From Sphingomonas rosea (GTDB lineage Bacteria > Pseudomonadota > Alphaproteobacteria > Sphingomonadales > Sphingomonadaceae): a stretch of 64,000 bases of DNA. The notes below the pieces were generated by a model. The model saw nothing but the letters and a program-made list of their open reading frames with translations, did not search any database and was not told the origin of the DNA. The position numbers and the translations under genes are program-made. The stretch is taken from assembly GCF_039538065.1 (NCBI RefSeq), contig NZ_BAABBR010000001.1, forward strand, positions 2,146,501-2,210,500, read 5' to 3'. This document shows positions 39,631 to 49,525 of this stretch, piece by piece (the first letter of the stretch is position 1; every line of letters begins with the position of its first letter).

Positions 39631-39912
39631 ATGACGAACGCGCTTCCCCTCGCCGCGGCATGGCTCGCGGGCGTCAACCTATGGACGCTGTGGCGGTTCT
39701 GGAGCGACAAGCAGCGCGCGCGTTCGGGCGAGCGCCGGATCCCCGAGCGCGACCTCCTCGGCCTCGCCCTCCTCGGCGGCACCCCCGCCGCCTTCCTCGC
39801 CCGCCACCTCTTCCGCCACAAGACGCGGAAAGAGCCGTTTTCCACGCGGCTACGGCTGATCGCGCTGGTGCAAGCGGGCCTAGCGATCGGGCTGGCGGCG
39901 GCCTTCGCCTGA
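39631..39912 (+). CDS. DUF1294 family membrane protein
   Basis: 93 aa. Two or three hydrophobic helices around the DUF1294 signature RRIPERDLLGLALLGGTPAAFLARHLFRHKTRKEPFSTRL. Usually two membrane passes with the basic loop inside. Function unknown. It follows the esterase gene with 11 bases and is probably in its transcript. Confidence 0.85.
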   Translation: MTNALPLAAAWLAGVNLWTLWRFWSDKQRARSGERRIPERDLLGLALLGGTPAAFLARHLFRHKTRKEPFSTRLRLIALVQAGLAIGLAAAFA

Positions 39913-39976
39913 CCCTTGCGTCGCAGACCCGTGCCTAGCAAGATGCACAGCTTCGACGGGCGAAGAGGGCGGAAAT

Positions 39977-40384
39977 ATGCTGGTCCTGATGTTCCTGGCG
40001 CAGGCCGCGCAGCCGCTCACGGACGAGCAGTTCCGCGCATGCCGATCGACCAACGTCATGATGGGCGCGGCTCTCCCGGCTTATTGCCCGCGCGAGAAGG
40101 TGGTCAGCCAAGTGCCGCAGATGACCGACACCAATCGCAACTGGTTCTGCTTCGTTCGGACAGACGGGCGGGGATGGCTAATTTCCGATGTCGTCGTCAG
40201 CCGAGAGAACCGGGTAGCAATCGAGCAGCGCTTCTCTAGTGCCATGCGGTCGTCAGGCTTTGTGATTTCGACGGCGCGGTGTCAGTCGAGCGAGGACCGG
40301 GTCGTGGTGGAGCGATGGCGCCAGGACCGGACGCAGATCCTCGTGAACAGCCAGGAACAGGTTCTGCGAATGCCGTTCCGTTGA
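39977..40384 (+). CDS. Orphan hypothetical protein with possible signal peptide
   Basis: 135 aa from ATG 39977. MLVLMFLAQAAQ could be a very short signal. The rest has Trp/Arg-rich stretches (NWFCFVRTDGRGWLISDVVV) and four Cys. Codon choice is less GC-rich than in neighbouring genes (for example CTA, ATT, GTA and CGA codons), hinting at later arrival or weak selection. No family recognised, and GGGCGG upstream is a weak ribosome site. Confidence 0.5.
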   Translation: MLVLMFLAQAAQPLTDEQFRACRSTNVMMGAALPAYCPREKVVSQVPQMTDTNRNWFCFVRTDGRGWLISDVVVSRENRVAIEQRFSSAMRSSGFVISTARCQSSEDRVVVERWRQDRTQILVNSQEQVLRMPFR

Positions 40385-40403
40385 AGCAAAACGGCTTTCG
40401 CGC

Positions 40404-41723
40404 TCAGGCCGAGCGGCCGAACACCCGCTGGAAGATCGTGTCGACCTGCCGGAAGTGATAGCCGAGGTCGAAGCTCTCCTCGAGCTTTACCGGGCTCAGC
40501 ACCGCGGTCACCTCGGGATCGGCCTTGAGGAGGTCGAGGAGCGACAGCGCGCCATCGCTCTCCCATACCTTCATCGCGTTGCGCTGGACCTTGGCATAGG
40601 CGTCCTCGCGGGAAAGCCCGGCCTGCGTCAGCGCCAGCAGCACCCGCTGCGAGTGGACCAGCCCGCCCATCCGGTCGAGGTTCTTCTGCATCCGCTCCGG
40701 ATAGACGAGCAGCTTGTCCATGACGCCCGTCAGCCGCGCCAGCGCGAAGTCGAGGGTGATGGTCGCGTCGGGGCCGATGAAGCGCTCGACGCTCGAATGG
40801 CTGATGTCCCGCTCGTGCCACAGCGCGACATTCTCCAGCGCGGGCACGACCGCCGAGCGGACCAGCCGGGCGAGGCCGGTGAGGTTCTCGGTCAGCACGG
40901 GATTGCGCTTGTGCGGCATCGCGCTCGAACCCTTCTGGCCGGGCGAGAAATATTCCTCCGCCTCCAGGACCTCGGTCCGCTGGAGGTGGCGCACTTCGGT
41001 CGCCAGCCGCTCGATGCTGCTCGCGATGACGCCCAGCGTCGCGAAGAACATCGCGTGGCGGTCGCGCGGGATGACCTGGGTCGAGGTCGGTTCGGGGGTG
41101 AGGCCGAGGCGCTTGGCCACATGCTCCTCGACCCGGGGGTCGATGTTGGCGAAGGTCCCGACCGCCCCCGAGATGGCGCAGGTCGCGATCTCTTCGCGGG
41201 CCGCCGCGAGCCGCTTCCGGTTGCGCGCGAACTCGGCATGCGCCTGCGCGAGCTTGAGGCCGAAGGTGACCGGCTCGGCGTGGATGCCGTGGCTCCGGCC
41301 GATCGTCGGGGTGAGCTTGTGCTCGAAGGCGCGGCGCTCGAGCACGGCGAGCAGTTCGTCGAGGTCGGCGAGCAGGATGTCGGCGGCCTGGGCGAGCTGG
41401 ACGTTCAGCGCGGTGTCGAGGACGTCGCTGCTGGTCATGCCCTGATGGAGCCAGCGCCGCTCGGGCCCGAGCTTTTCGCCGGCCCAGGTCAGGAAGGCGA
41501 TGACGTCATGCTTGGTGACCGCCTCGATCGCGTCGATCGCGGGCACGTCGACCGGCTCGATCGCCTCGCGCGCGGCGAGGATCTTTTGGGCGTCGTCGGC
41601 GGGGATCATGCCGATCTCGCCCATCGCCTCGGCGGCAAAGACTTCGATGTCCCACCAGATCTTGAAGCGGTTTTCGGCCGCCCAGATGGCGGTCATGGCG
41701 GGGCGGGAATAGCGGGGGACCAT
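40404..41723 (-). CDS. purB: Adenylosuccinate lyase
   Basis: 439 aa. Acts twice in purine synthesis: it cleaves SAICAR and adenylosuccinate with release of fumarate. Fumarase/aspartase superfamily signature GSSAMPHKRNP near residue 270, catalytic-His region TSSDVLDTAL near 95, GRSHGIHAEPVTFGLK near 145. ATG 41723. It heads a run of minus-strand genes but is not overlapped. Confidence 0.97.
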   Translation of the reverse strand: MVPRYSRPAMTAIWAAENRFKIWWDIEVFAAEAMGEIGMIPADDAQKILAAREAIEPVDVPAIDAIEAVTKHDVIAFLTWAGEKLGPERRWLHQGMTSSDVLDTALNVQLAQAADILLADLDELLAVLERRAFEHKLTPTIGRSHGIHAEPVTFGLKLAQAHAEFARNRKRLAAAREEIATCAISGAVGTFANIDPRVEEHVAKRLGLTPEPTSTQVIPRDRHAMFFATLGVIASSIERLATEVRHLQRTEVLEAEEYFSPGQKGSSAMPHKRNPVLTENLTGLARLVRSAVVPALENVALWHERDISHSSVERFIGPDATITLDFALARLTGVMDKLLVYPERMQKNLDRMGGLVHSQRVLLALTQAGLSREDAYAKVQRNAMKVWESDGALSLLDLLKADPEVTAVLSPVKLEESFDLGYHFRQVDTIFQRVFGRSA

Positions 41724-41762
41724 GGCGCGGGCGGCTAGCAGGGGCGCCGCCCGAGCGCAATT

Positions 41763-43373
41763 CTAGCGGAGGTCGACCTGCGCTCCGCGCTGGAACAGGA
41801 TCCCGACTTCCTCGAGGTCGAGGTCGCGCTCGAGGTCGTGGAGCACCTCGTCCTCGATCCGGCCCTCGCGGTGCAGGCGGATGAGCTCGGCGCGGCCCGC
41901 TGCGATGGCGGCGAGCAGCACCTCGAAGTGCGACTGGATGCCGTCCATGAAGCCGTCGGGCTCGGCGGCATAGCGGTCGGTGGCGCGGGCCCGGCCGCGG
42001 AGCTGATCGAGGAGCTGGGGATGGATGAGCTGGCCGTCGGCGTCATAGGCGCGGGCCTCGGCGGCGGCGAGCTTGGCGTGGGCGACGGCGGCCTCGGCTT
42101 CGGGCAGGCTGACCTGGGGCGGGGGGTCGGTGTCACGCGGCTTCACCAGCCGGATCAGCAGCCCCAGCGTCCCGCCCTGGAGAATCACGGTGACGAGGAT
42201 CGCGGCAAAGGCAGTGATCTGCAGGAAGTCTCGGCCCGGGAAAGCCGCCGGGAGGGTCAGCGCGGCGGCGAGGGTGACGACCCCCCGCATGCCGGTCCAG
42301 GCCATGACGGTCGCCTGGGCGGGCCCGAGCGGGCGGGCCACCTTGAGACCGAGCTTGCGCAGCGCCGTCAGCACGCCCTCGCTCCCGAACACCCACAGGA
42401 AGCGGGCGACAAGGATGGCGGCGAGGACGCACAGCACCGGTCCGCTCATCGTCGAGACCACTTCCTGCAGCCCGCCGGCCCGGTCGACGATCGCGCGGAG
42501 CTGGAAGCCGATCAGGATGAAGACGAGGGCTTCGAGGGCAAAGACGGCGGTTCGCCACACCGCCGAGCCCTGGATCCGCACCCGGGCGGGCATGACCACA
42601 TGCTGGTGCCAGCCGAAGACGAGGCCCGCCGCAACGGTCGCGATGACGCCCGAGACGTGCAGCGCCTCGCCGGCGAGATAGGCGGTCCAGGCGAGCAGCA
42701 GGGTGGTGGTGACGATCAGCGTCTGGTCGCGCAGCAGCTTGACCGCGAACACACCGAGGCGGCCGACGACCCAGCCGACCGCCGCGCCGCCGAACGCGAG
42801 CATGGCGAAGCTGCCGACCGCGGCGCCCCCCGAGAAGGTTCCGCTCACCGCCGCCGCGACGGCGAAGCGGAACAGGGTGAGGCCAGTCGCGTCGTTGAGC
42901 AGGCTCTCGCCTTCGAGCAGGGCCTGCAATCTGCGGGGCAGGGTGACGTGCTGGAGGACGGCGCGGGCCGAGACGGCGTCGGGCGGCGAGACGATCGCGC
43001 CTAGGGCGAAACAGGCCGCCCAGGGAAGCTCGGGCAGCAGCATGTGTGCGACTTCGGCGACGATCACCGTGGTGAAGACCACCGCACCGACCGCGAGGCC
43101 GATGATCCCGGGAAGGTGCCGGCGAAAGCGCCCGAAGGCGGTGTAATAGGCGCCCTCGAAGAGGAGCGGGGGCAGGAACAGGACGAGGGCCAGTTCGGGG
43201 TCGAAGCTGACCTGCGGGATCCCCGGAATGAAGGCGAGGCCGCCGCCGCCGACCAGCAATGCGGCGGAGGGCGGAAGCCGAAGCTTCAGCGCGAGCGCGT
43301 GCAACGCGACCACCGCCGCGAGCAGCAACAGCACCGTTTCGAACGTCGCGACCCCATCCATCGTGGCAGTCAT
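41763..43373 (-). CDS. CPA1-family Na+/H+ antiporter
   Basis: 536 aa with about 12 membrane helices and a cytosolic C-terminal 130 residues. LEGESLLNDATGLTLFRFAVA (about residue 155) contains the ND pair of electroneutral CPA1 exchangers, and LALVLFLPPLLFEGAYYT is the amiloride-site-like region. MAWTGMRGVVTLAAAL is the late conserved helix. Exports Na+ in exchange for H+. The soluble tail, ending in a Glu/Asp/Leu-rich helix, is probably regulatory. Confidence 0.92.
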   Translation of the reverse strand: MTATMDGVATFETVLLLLAAVVALHALALKLRLPPSAALLVGGGGLAFIPGIPQVSFDPELALVLFLPPLLFEGAYYTAFGRFRRHLPGIIGLAVGAVVFTTVIVAEVAHMLLPELPWAACFALGAIVSPPDAVSARAVLQHVTLPRRLQALLEGESLLNDATGLTLFRFAVAAAVSGTFSGGAAVGSFAMLAFGGAAVGWVVGRLGVFAVKLLRDQTLIVTTTLLLAWTAYLAGEALHVSGVIATVAAGLVFGWHQHVVMPARVRIQGSAVWRTAVFALEALVFILIGFQLRAIVDRAGGLQEVVSTMSGPVLCVLAAILVARFLWVFGSEGVLTALRKLGLKVARPLGPAQATVMAWTGMRGVVTLAAALTLPAAFPGRDFLQITAFAAILVTVILQGGTLGLLIRLVKPRDTDPPPQVSLPEAEAAVAHAKLAAAEARAYDADGQLIHPQLLDQLRGRARATDRYAAEPDGFMDGIQSHFEVLLAAIAAGRAELIRLHREGRIEDEVLHDLERDLDLEEVGILFQRGAQVDLR

Positions 43374-43403
43374 GTCACCGCCGCCGCGACAAAGCGAATC
43401 GGC

Positions 43404-45257
43404 CTAGGCCGCCTGCTGCTGTTCGAGCTGCTCGCTGAGCTCGAGCCAGCGCGCTTCGGCGGCTTCGAGCGCGGCCGCGACCTTGGCCCGGCGCTGCGAC
43501 AATTCGCCCATCGACAGCCTGGCGAGCGCAGGCTCGGCGGCCTTGGGGTCGAACATCGCGCGGTCGAGGGCGGAGCGCTGCTCGGCGAGCCTCAGGCTCT
43601 CCTGCTCGGCCTCGCTCGCCGCCTTGCGCAGCGCCTTGGCGTCCTCGCGGGCCTTGGCGCCCTTCGCGGCCTTGGGCTTGGCTTCGGCCTTGGGCTGGTT
43701 CCGGCCAAGGACGAAGTCGATGTAATCCTCGATGCTGCCGGCATAATCGACCGCGCGGCCGTCATCGACCAGCACCAGCCGGTCGGCGGTCAGCTCGACC
43801 ATGTGGCGGTCGTGGCTGATCAGGATCACCGCGCCGTCATAGTCGTTCAGCGCCTGGACCAGCGCCTCGCGGGCATCGACGTCGAGGTGGTTGGTCGGCT
43901 CGTCGAGGATGAGGAGATGCGGCGCCTCGCGGGTGATGAGCGCCAGCGCCAGCCGCGCGCGCTCGCCGCCCGAAAGCTTGGAGGTGACGGTGGTCGCCTT
44001 GTCGCCCGAGAAGCCGAATCGCCCGAGCTGCGCACGGACCGCGGCGGGGCTGTGGCCTTCCATCGCGCGGCTCATGTGCTGGAGCGGCGTGTCGTCGCCG
44101 TGCAGTTCCTCCACCTGATACTGGGTGAAATAGCCGACCCGCATCTTGCCGGTGGCGGCCATCGACCCTTCCATCGGCGCCAGCTGCGCGGCGATCAGGC
44201 GGGCGAGCGTGGTCTTGCCGTTGCCGTTGCGACCGAGCAGCGCGATCCGGTCGTCGGGATCGATGCGCAGGTTGAGCTTCCGCAGGATGGGCGTGTCGCC
44301 GTAGCCGACCGCCGCCATCTCGAGCGTGATCAGCGGGGGCTTGAGTTCGGTCGGCGACGGGAAGGCGAAGCTGAGCGAAGGATCGTCGGCCATCGCCGCG
44401 ATCGGCTGCATCTTGGCCAGCATCTTGGCGCGGCTCTGGGCCTGCTTGGCGGTCGAGGCGCGGGCCGAGTTGCGGGCGATATAGTCCTGCAGGCGGGCGC
44501 GCTGCGCGTCCTGGCTGGCCTTGGCCGCGGCCAGCTGCGCCGCGCGCTCGGCCCGCTGGCGCTCGAAATCGTCATAGCCGCCGGCATATTGCGCCAGCCG
44601 CCCGCCCTCGACGTGGAGGATGGTATCGACCACGTTGTTGAGGAGGTCGCGCTCGTGGCTGATGACGACCAGCGTGCCGGCATAATCCTTGAGGAAATTC
44701 TCGAGCCACAGCGTCGCTTCGAGGTCGAGGTGGTTCGACGGCTCGTCGAGGAGCAGGATGTCGGGCTCGGAGAAGAGCAACGCGGCGAGCGCGACGCGCA
44801 TCTTCCAGCCGCCCGAATAGCTGTCGAGCGGGCGGGCCTGCATCTCCTCGTCGAAGCCGAGGCCGAGCAGAATCTTCGAGGCCCGCGAGGGCGCGCCATA
44901 GGCGTCGATCGCGAGGAGCCGCTCGTGGACGTCGCCGAGGCGGTCCATGTCGCTATAATCCTCGGCCGCGATCATCAGCTCGGCGCGCTCGGTGTCCGCG
45001 GCGAGCACGGTCTCGAACGGGGTCGCGTCGCCGCTCGGGGCTTCCTGCGCGATATAGCCGAGGCGGGTGCGCTTGGGCATCTCGATCTCGCCCTCGTCGG
45101 CTTCGAGCTGGCCGATCATCACCTTCATCAGCGTCGACTTGCCCGCGCCGTTGCGGCCGATCAGCCCGACGCGGCTCTTCGGGCGAATCGTCGCGGTGGC
45201 GCGGTCGAGGATCGTCCGCCCGCCAAGGCGCACCGTGATTCCGTTGATGGTCAGCAT
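43404..45257 (-). CDS. ABC-F family ATPase (YheS/Uup-like)
   Basis: 617 aa, two fused ATP-binding cassettes and no membrane part. Walker A GRNGAGKSTLMK (about 35) and GRNGNGKTTLAR (about 345); signatures SGGWKMRVALAALL and LSGGERARLALAL; Walker B ILLLDEPSNHLD and LLILDEPTNHLD. The linker is rich in Ala/Gln/Arg; the C-terminus (about 525-617) forms a coiled coil. ABC-F proteins act on ribosomes to relieve stalling. Which subfamily is uncertain. Confidence 0.92.
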   Translation of the reverse strand: MLTINGITVRLGGRTILDRATATIRPKSRVGLIGRNGAGKSTLMKVMIGQLEADEGEIEMPKRTRLGYIAQEAPSGDATPFETVLAADTERAELMIAAEDYSDMDRLGDVHERLLAIDAYGAPSRASKILLGLGFDEEMQARPLDSYSGGWKMRVALAALLFSEPDILLLDEPSNHLDLEATLWLENFLKDYAGTLVVISHERDLLNNVVDTILHVEGGRLAQYAGGYDDFERQRAERAAQLAAAKASQDAQRARLQDYIARNSARASTAKQAQSRAKMLAKMQPIAAMADDPSLSFAFPSPTELKPPLITLEMAAVGYGDTPILRKLNLRIDPDDRIALLGRNGNGKTTLARLIAAQLAPMEGSMAATGKMRVGYFTQYQVEELHGDDTPLQHMSRAMEGHSPAAVRAQLGRFGFSGDKATTVTSKLSGGERARLALALITREAPHLLILDEPTNHLDVDAREALVQALNDYDGAVILISHDRHMVELTADRLVLVDDGRAVDYAGSIEDYIDFVLGRNQPKAEAKPKAAKGAKAREDAKALRKAASEAEQESLRLAEQRSALDRAMFDPKAAEPALARLSMGELSQRRAKVAAALEAAEARWLELSEQLEQQQAA

Positions 45258-45299
45258 GGCCGCGCGCTTACACGCGAAGCGCGGCGAAAGCGAGGCAGG

Positions 45300-45980
45300 C
45301 TACATCAGCCCCATCGCCCGAAGGCTCGAACGCCCCTGGGCGCCGACGATGACATGGTCGTGGACGGTGATCTTCATGTGGCGCCCGGCCTCGACGATGT
45401 CGCGGGTCAGGCGGATGTCCTGCTTGGAAGGGGTGGGGTCGCCGCTGGGGTGATTGTGGACGAGGATGATCGCGGTGGCGCCAAGCGCGATCGCACGGGC
45501 GATGACCTCGCGGACATGGACTGAAGCCTCGTCGACCGAGCCGCGCCACATCGCCTCGTTGGCGATCAGCACGTTTTTCGCGTTGAGGAAGAGCACCCGC
45601 ACTTCCTCGATGGTCGAGTGGCTCATCGCGGCTTGCAGATAGTCGCCGAGCGCGTCCCAGCTCGAGAGCAGGGGTCGGCCTTCCATCCGCGTTTCGAGGA
45701 GGCGCAGGGCGGTCGCACGGGCGATGGCGAGCGCGCCGATGACTCCATCGCTGAGACCCTCGCGGCGAAGCACTTCGGCGGGCGCTTCTAGGAGAGGCCC
45801 GAGCCCGCCGAACTGCGCGATCAACTGCTTGGCGAGCGGCTTGGTGTCGCGGCGGGGGATGGCGAGGGCGAGCAGATATTCGACCAGTTCGTGGTCGAGC
45901 AATGCGTCGCCGCCGCCCTCCAGCAGCCGATGCCGAAGGCGCGCGCGATGCCCATCGGCGCCATTCGGCTTGTCGCCCAT
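45300..45980 (-). CDS. radC: RadC family JAB/MPN-domain protein
   Basis: 226 aa from ATG 45980. The N-terminal helix-hairpin-helix-like part has RLRHRLLEGGGDALLDHELVEYLLALAIPR; the C-terminal JAMM metal site is ILVHNHPSGDPTPSKQD (about residues 175-191). Despite the name, a DNA-repair role is unproven. It lies 42 bases before the ABC-F gene on the same strand and is divergent from ydbH. Confidence 0.94.
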   Translation of the reverse strand: MGDKPNGADGHRARLRHRLLEGGGDALLDHELVEYLLALAIPRRDTKPLAKQLIAQFGGLGPLLEAPAEVLRREGLSDGVIGALAIARATALRLLETRMEGRPLLSSWDALGDYLQAAMSHSTIEEVRVLFLNAKNVLIANEAMWRGSVDEASVHVREVIARAIALGATAIILVHNHPSGDPTPSKQDIRLTRDIVEAGRHMKITVHDHVIVGAQGRSSLRAMGLM

Positions 45981-46064
45981 GAATGAGAGGCTATGCCGTG
46001 CCCACGCGAAGCGCAACATGTCGGTTGCGGAACGGTGCGCGGGACGAATGGTTAGAACGGGTTA

Positions 46065-49000
46065 GTGGCCGACGAAACGATCGCCAGTGCAGGTTCCAGC
46101 GACTCCGAGGCCATTGTGGTTCGACGGCGCCGTTCGGTCGCGCGCCTGCTCGGCCTTGCGATCATCACGCTGCTCGTCGTGCTGGTCGTCGCGGCCATTG
46201 TCCTGTGGAGCCAGCGCCGCCCGATCGCCTCGAACATCCTCGAGCGCGAGCTCAGCCGGCGCGGGGTCCAGGCCAGCTTCAAGCTCGACCGGATCGGGCT
46301 TCGCACCCAGCAGGTGTCGAACCTCGTCATCGGCGATCCCAAGGATCCCGACCTCACCGCCCGGCTCGCGCAGATCCAGATGCGGATCAAGTGGAACGGG
46401 CAGGTCGAATTCTACCGGGTCGTCGCGCGCGGGGTCCGGCTGAAGGGCAAGGTGATCGGCCGCCGGGTGAGCTGGGGGCAAGTCGACAAGCTACTTCCGC
46501 CGCCCTCGGGGAAGCCGTTCTCGCTCCCCGACATCAGCGTCGACCTTGCCGACACCTCGATCGCGGTCGCGACCCCGATGGGGCCGATCGGGGTGGCGAT
46601 CGAGGGCGCGGGCAACCTCACCGGCGGGTTCAGGGGTCGGCTCGCGGCTGCCTCTCCGGGCCTCGACGCCGGTCGCTGCACGCTGACGGGGATGCGCGCG
46701 GCGCTCGGCGTGTCGGTCGCGGCGAGGCGACCCCAGGTGAGCGGGCCGCTCAGCGCCGCGAGCTTCGTCTGTCCGACCAGCAACATCGCCATCGCAAGCC
46801 CGCGCTTCGACATCGACAGCCAGTTCTCCGAAGGCTTCGACCGCTTCGTCGGCAAGGGAAGGATGAGCGCGGCGGCGCTCCGGGCCGGGGTCAACCGGCT
46901 CGACCGTTTCAATGCCGAGCTGACCTTCGGCGGCACCCCGACGCGGGCGCTGGGCAAGATTCGTCTCGCTGCGGCGGGGGCGAGCATGGCGCAGCTCACC
47001 GCCGACCGGACCAGGCTCGACGGCAGCTATCTGCTCAACGCCAACAAGGGCCATCTCACCCTCGTTGCCGATTACGCGGCCGAGGGGGTCGACCTCGCTG
47101 ACAATCTGACGAGCGGAATCACCGGCGCGCTCGCCGGCGCCAACGACACGCCGCTCGAACCCATCACCGAAGCGATCCGCCAGGCCGCACAGCGCGCGAC
47201 CCGGGCCATGAACGCGCAAGGCTCGCTCCGGCTGGTCAATTTCGCCGGCGGCGGCGCGGTGCGGGTCGAATCGGCCAACGTCCGCAGCGCATCGGGCGCG
47301 CGGATCGCGGTCGGTGGCGGCGATGGGATTACGTATTACTGGCCGACCAACAAGCTTCGGATCGACGGTCGGATCCGGACTGCGGGCGGCGGCCTTCCGA
47401 ACGCCGACCTCGCGCTCCGGATGCCGCGCGGCGGCGGGCCGATGAGCGGGCGCCTGGTGATGCAGCCTTATGCCGCCGGCGGCGCCCGCCTGGCGCTCGC
47501 CCCGGTCCAGTTCAATGCGCTGGCCAATGGCGCGACCCGGATCGACACGGTGGCGCTGCTCGACGGCCCCATTTCGGGCGGGCGGGTGACGGGGCTCCGG
47601 ATCCCGGTCAACGGCACTGTGGGGCCGGGCGGCGCGCTTGCCTTCGGCCGCGGCTGCGTACCGCTGTCGGCGACATCGCTGACGCTTGGCGCGCTGCAGC
47701 TCGGCCGGACGCAGATCCCGGTCTGCGCGACGGGGCAGGCGATCGTCTTCCGCCAGCCCGACGGGGATGTCGCGGTCCGCGCCTACAGCCGCAACGTCGC
47801 GCTCAACGGGCGGCTCGGCAAATCGCCGTTCGGCCTGCTGGTCGACCGCGCGGCGATGACCGGCTCGCGCGGGTTCGACCTCCTTGGCGTGCGCGCCCGC
47901 CTCGGCAATCCCGAGGCGCCGATCCTGCTCAACGCGCGGGCGCTCCAGGGCACCTTCCAGGGCAGCGGGATCAGCGGTCGCTTCCAGAATGCCGACGCCA
48001 CCATCGGCCGCGTGCCGATCAAGCTGACCGACATCGACGGCCGTTGGCTCTATTACCGGAACCGGCTCAGCGTGAACGGCGCGGCCACCGCCAACGACAT
48101 CGGGGCCGAGCCGCCGCGCTTCTATCCGCTGCGCTCGACCGACATGCAGTTCAGCCTCGCCGGCAACGACATCCGCGCGAGCGGGGCGCTGCGCCATCCC
48201 GGCACCGGCGCGCTCGTCACCAAGGTCGACATCCGCCACGATCTCGGCAGCGGCAACGGCTCCGCCAACCTCGACGTGCCGGGCCTCGTCTTCACCCAGA
48301 ACGGCCTTCAGCCCGAGATGATCACGCGCCTGACCGAAGGTGTCGTCGCCCTCGTCAACGGCACGGTCACGGGGCAGGGGCGGATCGCGTGGAACGGCAC
48401 CGGCGAGGTCACCTCGACCGGCGAATTCTCGACCAGCGGCATGGACCTCGCGGCCGCCTTCGGCCCGGTGACGGGGCTCAACGGCACGATCCGCTTCACC
48501 GATCTCCTCGGCCTCACCACCGCGCCCGGCCAGACGCTCAACGTCGCCACGATCAACCCCGGCATCCTGGTCGAGAACGGGGTCATCACCTATCAATTGC
48601 TCCCGGGCCAGCTGGTCCGGATCCAGGCCGGGCGCTGGCCCTTCATGGGCGGCGAGCTGGTGCTTCGCGAGACCGTCCTCAATCTCGGCCGCCCGAGCGC
48701 CAAGCGGCTGACCTTCGAGGTCCACGACCTCGACGCCAACATGTTCGTGAAGAGCTTCGGCTTCAACGAGATCAGCGCCGAGGGCCGCTTCGACGGCGTG
48801 CTGCCGATGATCTTCGACGAGAATGGCGGGCGGATCGTCGGCGGGCGGCTCGACAGCCGGGCGCCGGGCGGGCGGCTCGCCTATACCGGCGTGGTCAACA
48901 AGGCGAACCTCGGCACCGCGGGCAACCTCGCCTTCCATGCGCTGAGGGACCTGCGCTTCCGTTCGATGATCATCCGCCTCGACGGCGACCTCGCGGGCGA

Positions 49001-49298
49001 ATTCGGCACGACCCTGGTGATTGACGGGGTCGGGCTCGCCGGGACCAACGGGACGCAGAAGCTGATCAGCCGCTTCGTCGGCAAGATCCCGCTGAAGTTC
49101 AACGTCTCGATCAAGGGCCCATTCCGCGCCTTGATCGCCACCGCCAAGTCGATGCGCGATCCGCGCACGCTGATCGACAGCACGCTCGACCGTCCGCTCG
49201 AGGGCCGCCCCGGCATCGTCACCGAGGTCCGGCGCCGCGAGGAAGACAGCACGCAAACCCAGACGCCCGTCGTCGAACAGATCACCCCAGCGAGGTAA
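46065..49298 (+). CDS. ydbH: YdbH-family AsmA-like intermembrane lipid-transport protein
   Basis: 1077 aa, longer than E. coli YdbH (about 880). A basic cytosolic start, one membrane anchor (LLGLAIITLLVVLVVAAIVLW, about 28-48), then a very long periplasmic beta-rich part with many Gly/Asn/Asp turns. The C-terminal YdbH-type domain includes PFMGGELVLRETVLNLG and LTFEVHDLDANMFVKSFGFNEISAEGRFDGVLP. Forms, with YnbE, a bridge carrying phospholipids to the outer membrane. GTG start 46065. ynbE follows after 5 bases. Confidence 0.92.
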   Translation: MADETIASAGSSDSEAIVVRRRRSVARLLGLAIITLLVVLVVAAIVLWSQRRPIASNILERELSRRGVQASFKLDRIGLRTQQVSNLVIGDPKDPDLTARLAQIQMRIKWNGQVEFYRVVARGVRLKGKVIGRRVSWGQVDKLLPPPSGKPFSLPDISVDLADTSIAVATPMGPIGVAIEGAGNLTGGFRGRLAAASPGLDAGRCTLTGMRAALGVSVAARRPQVSGPLSAASFVCPTSNIAIASPRFDIDSQFSEGFDRFVGKGRMSAAALRAGVNRLDRFNAELTFGGTPTRALGKIRLAAAGASMAQLTADRTRLDGSYLLNANKGHLTLVADYAAEGVDLADNLTSGITGALAGANDTPLEPITEAIRQAAQRATRAMNAQGSLRLVNFAGGGAVRVESANVRSASGARIAVGGGDGITYYWPTNKLRIDGRIRTAGGGLPNADLALRMPRGGGPMSGRLVMQPYAAGGARLALAPVQFNALANGATRIDTVALLDGPISGGRVTGLRIPVNGTVGPGGALAFGRGCVPLSATSLTLGALQLGRTQIPVCATGQAIVFRQPDGDVAVRAYSRNVALNGRLGKSPFGLLVDRAAMTGSRGFDLLGVRARLGNPEAPILLNARALQGTFQGSGISGRFQNADATIGRVPIKLTDIDGRWLYYRNRLSVNGAATANDIGAEPPRFYPLRSTDMQFSLAGNDIRASGALRHPGTGALVTKVDIRHDLGSGNGSANLDVPGLVFTQNGLQPEMITRLTEGVVALVNGTVTGQGRIAWNGTGEVTSTGEFSTSGMDLAAAFGPVTGLNGTIRFTDLLGLTTAPGQTLNVATINPGILVENGVITYQLLPGQLVRIQAGRWPFMGGELVLRETVLNLGRPSAKRLTFEVHDLDANMFVKSFGFNEISAEGRFDGVLPMIFDENGGRIVGGRLDSRAPGGRLAYTGVVNKANLGTAGNLAFHALRDLRFRSMIIRLDGDLAGEFGTTLVIDGVGLAGTNGTQKLISRFVGKIPLKFNVSIKGPFRALIATAKSMRDPRTLIDSTLDRPLEGRPGIVTEVRRREEDSTQTQTPVVEQITPAR

Positions 49299-49303
49299 GA
49301 CCC

Positions 49304-49525
49304 ATGCCCAAGCGCTCCCTCTTGATCGCCGCGCCGCTGGCCGCCGGGCTCGCCGGCTGCGTCAATCTGAAGACGCCGGAGAAGCCGATCGAGATCAACC
49401 TCAACGTCGTCATCCGCCAGGAGGTGCTGGTCCGGATGCAGCGCGACGTCGACACGCTGATCAACAGCAATCCGCAGGCGTTTCCGCAGCAGCCGGCGAC
49501 CCCGGCCAAGCCGTCGGGCCAGTGA
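49304..49525 (+). CDS. ynbE: YnbE family outer-membrane lipoprotein
   Basis: 73 aa. Lipoprotein signal ending LAAGLAGC (Cys18), then the YnbE core KPIEINLNVVIRQEVLVRM, predicted to add beta-strands to the end of YdbH and anchor it in the outer membrane. It continues RDVDTLINSNP and a Pro/Ala tail. Placed between ydbH and ydbL, the same order as in E. coli. Confidence 0.93.
   Translation: MPKRSLLIAAPLAAGLAGCVNLKTPEKPIEINLNVVIRQEVLVRMQRDVDTLINSNPQAFPQQPATPAKPSGQ

Noticed and set aside
40385..40403. AAAACGGCTTTCGCG as a terminator for purB
   Set aside because: The stem is too short and the T-run is interrupted.
43044..45524. An 826-codon plus-strand frame opposite the ABC-F gene
   Set aside because: It is the complement of a complete ABC-F protein and has no recognisable fold or ribosome site.
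46029..46053. GGAAC-N16-GGTT before ydbH as an EcfG promoter
   Set aside because: The -10 has a mismatch in its most conserved base and the start site would fall almost on the start codon.
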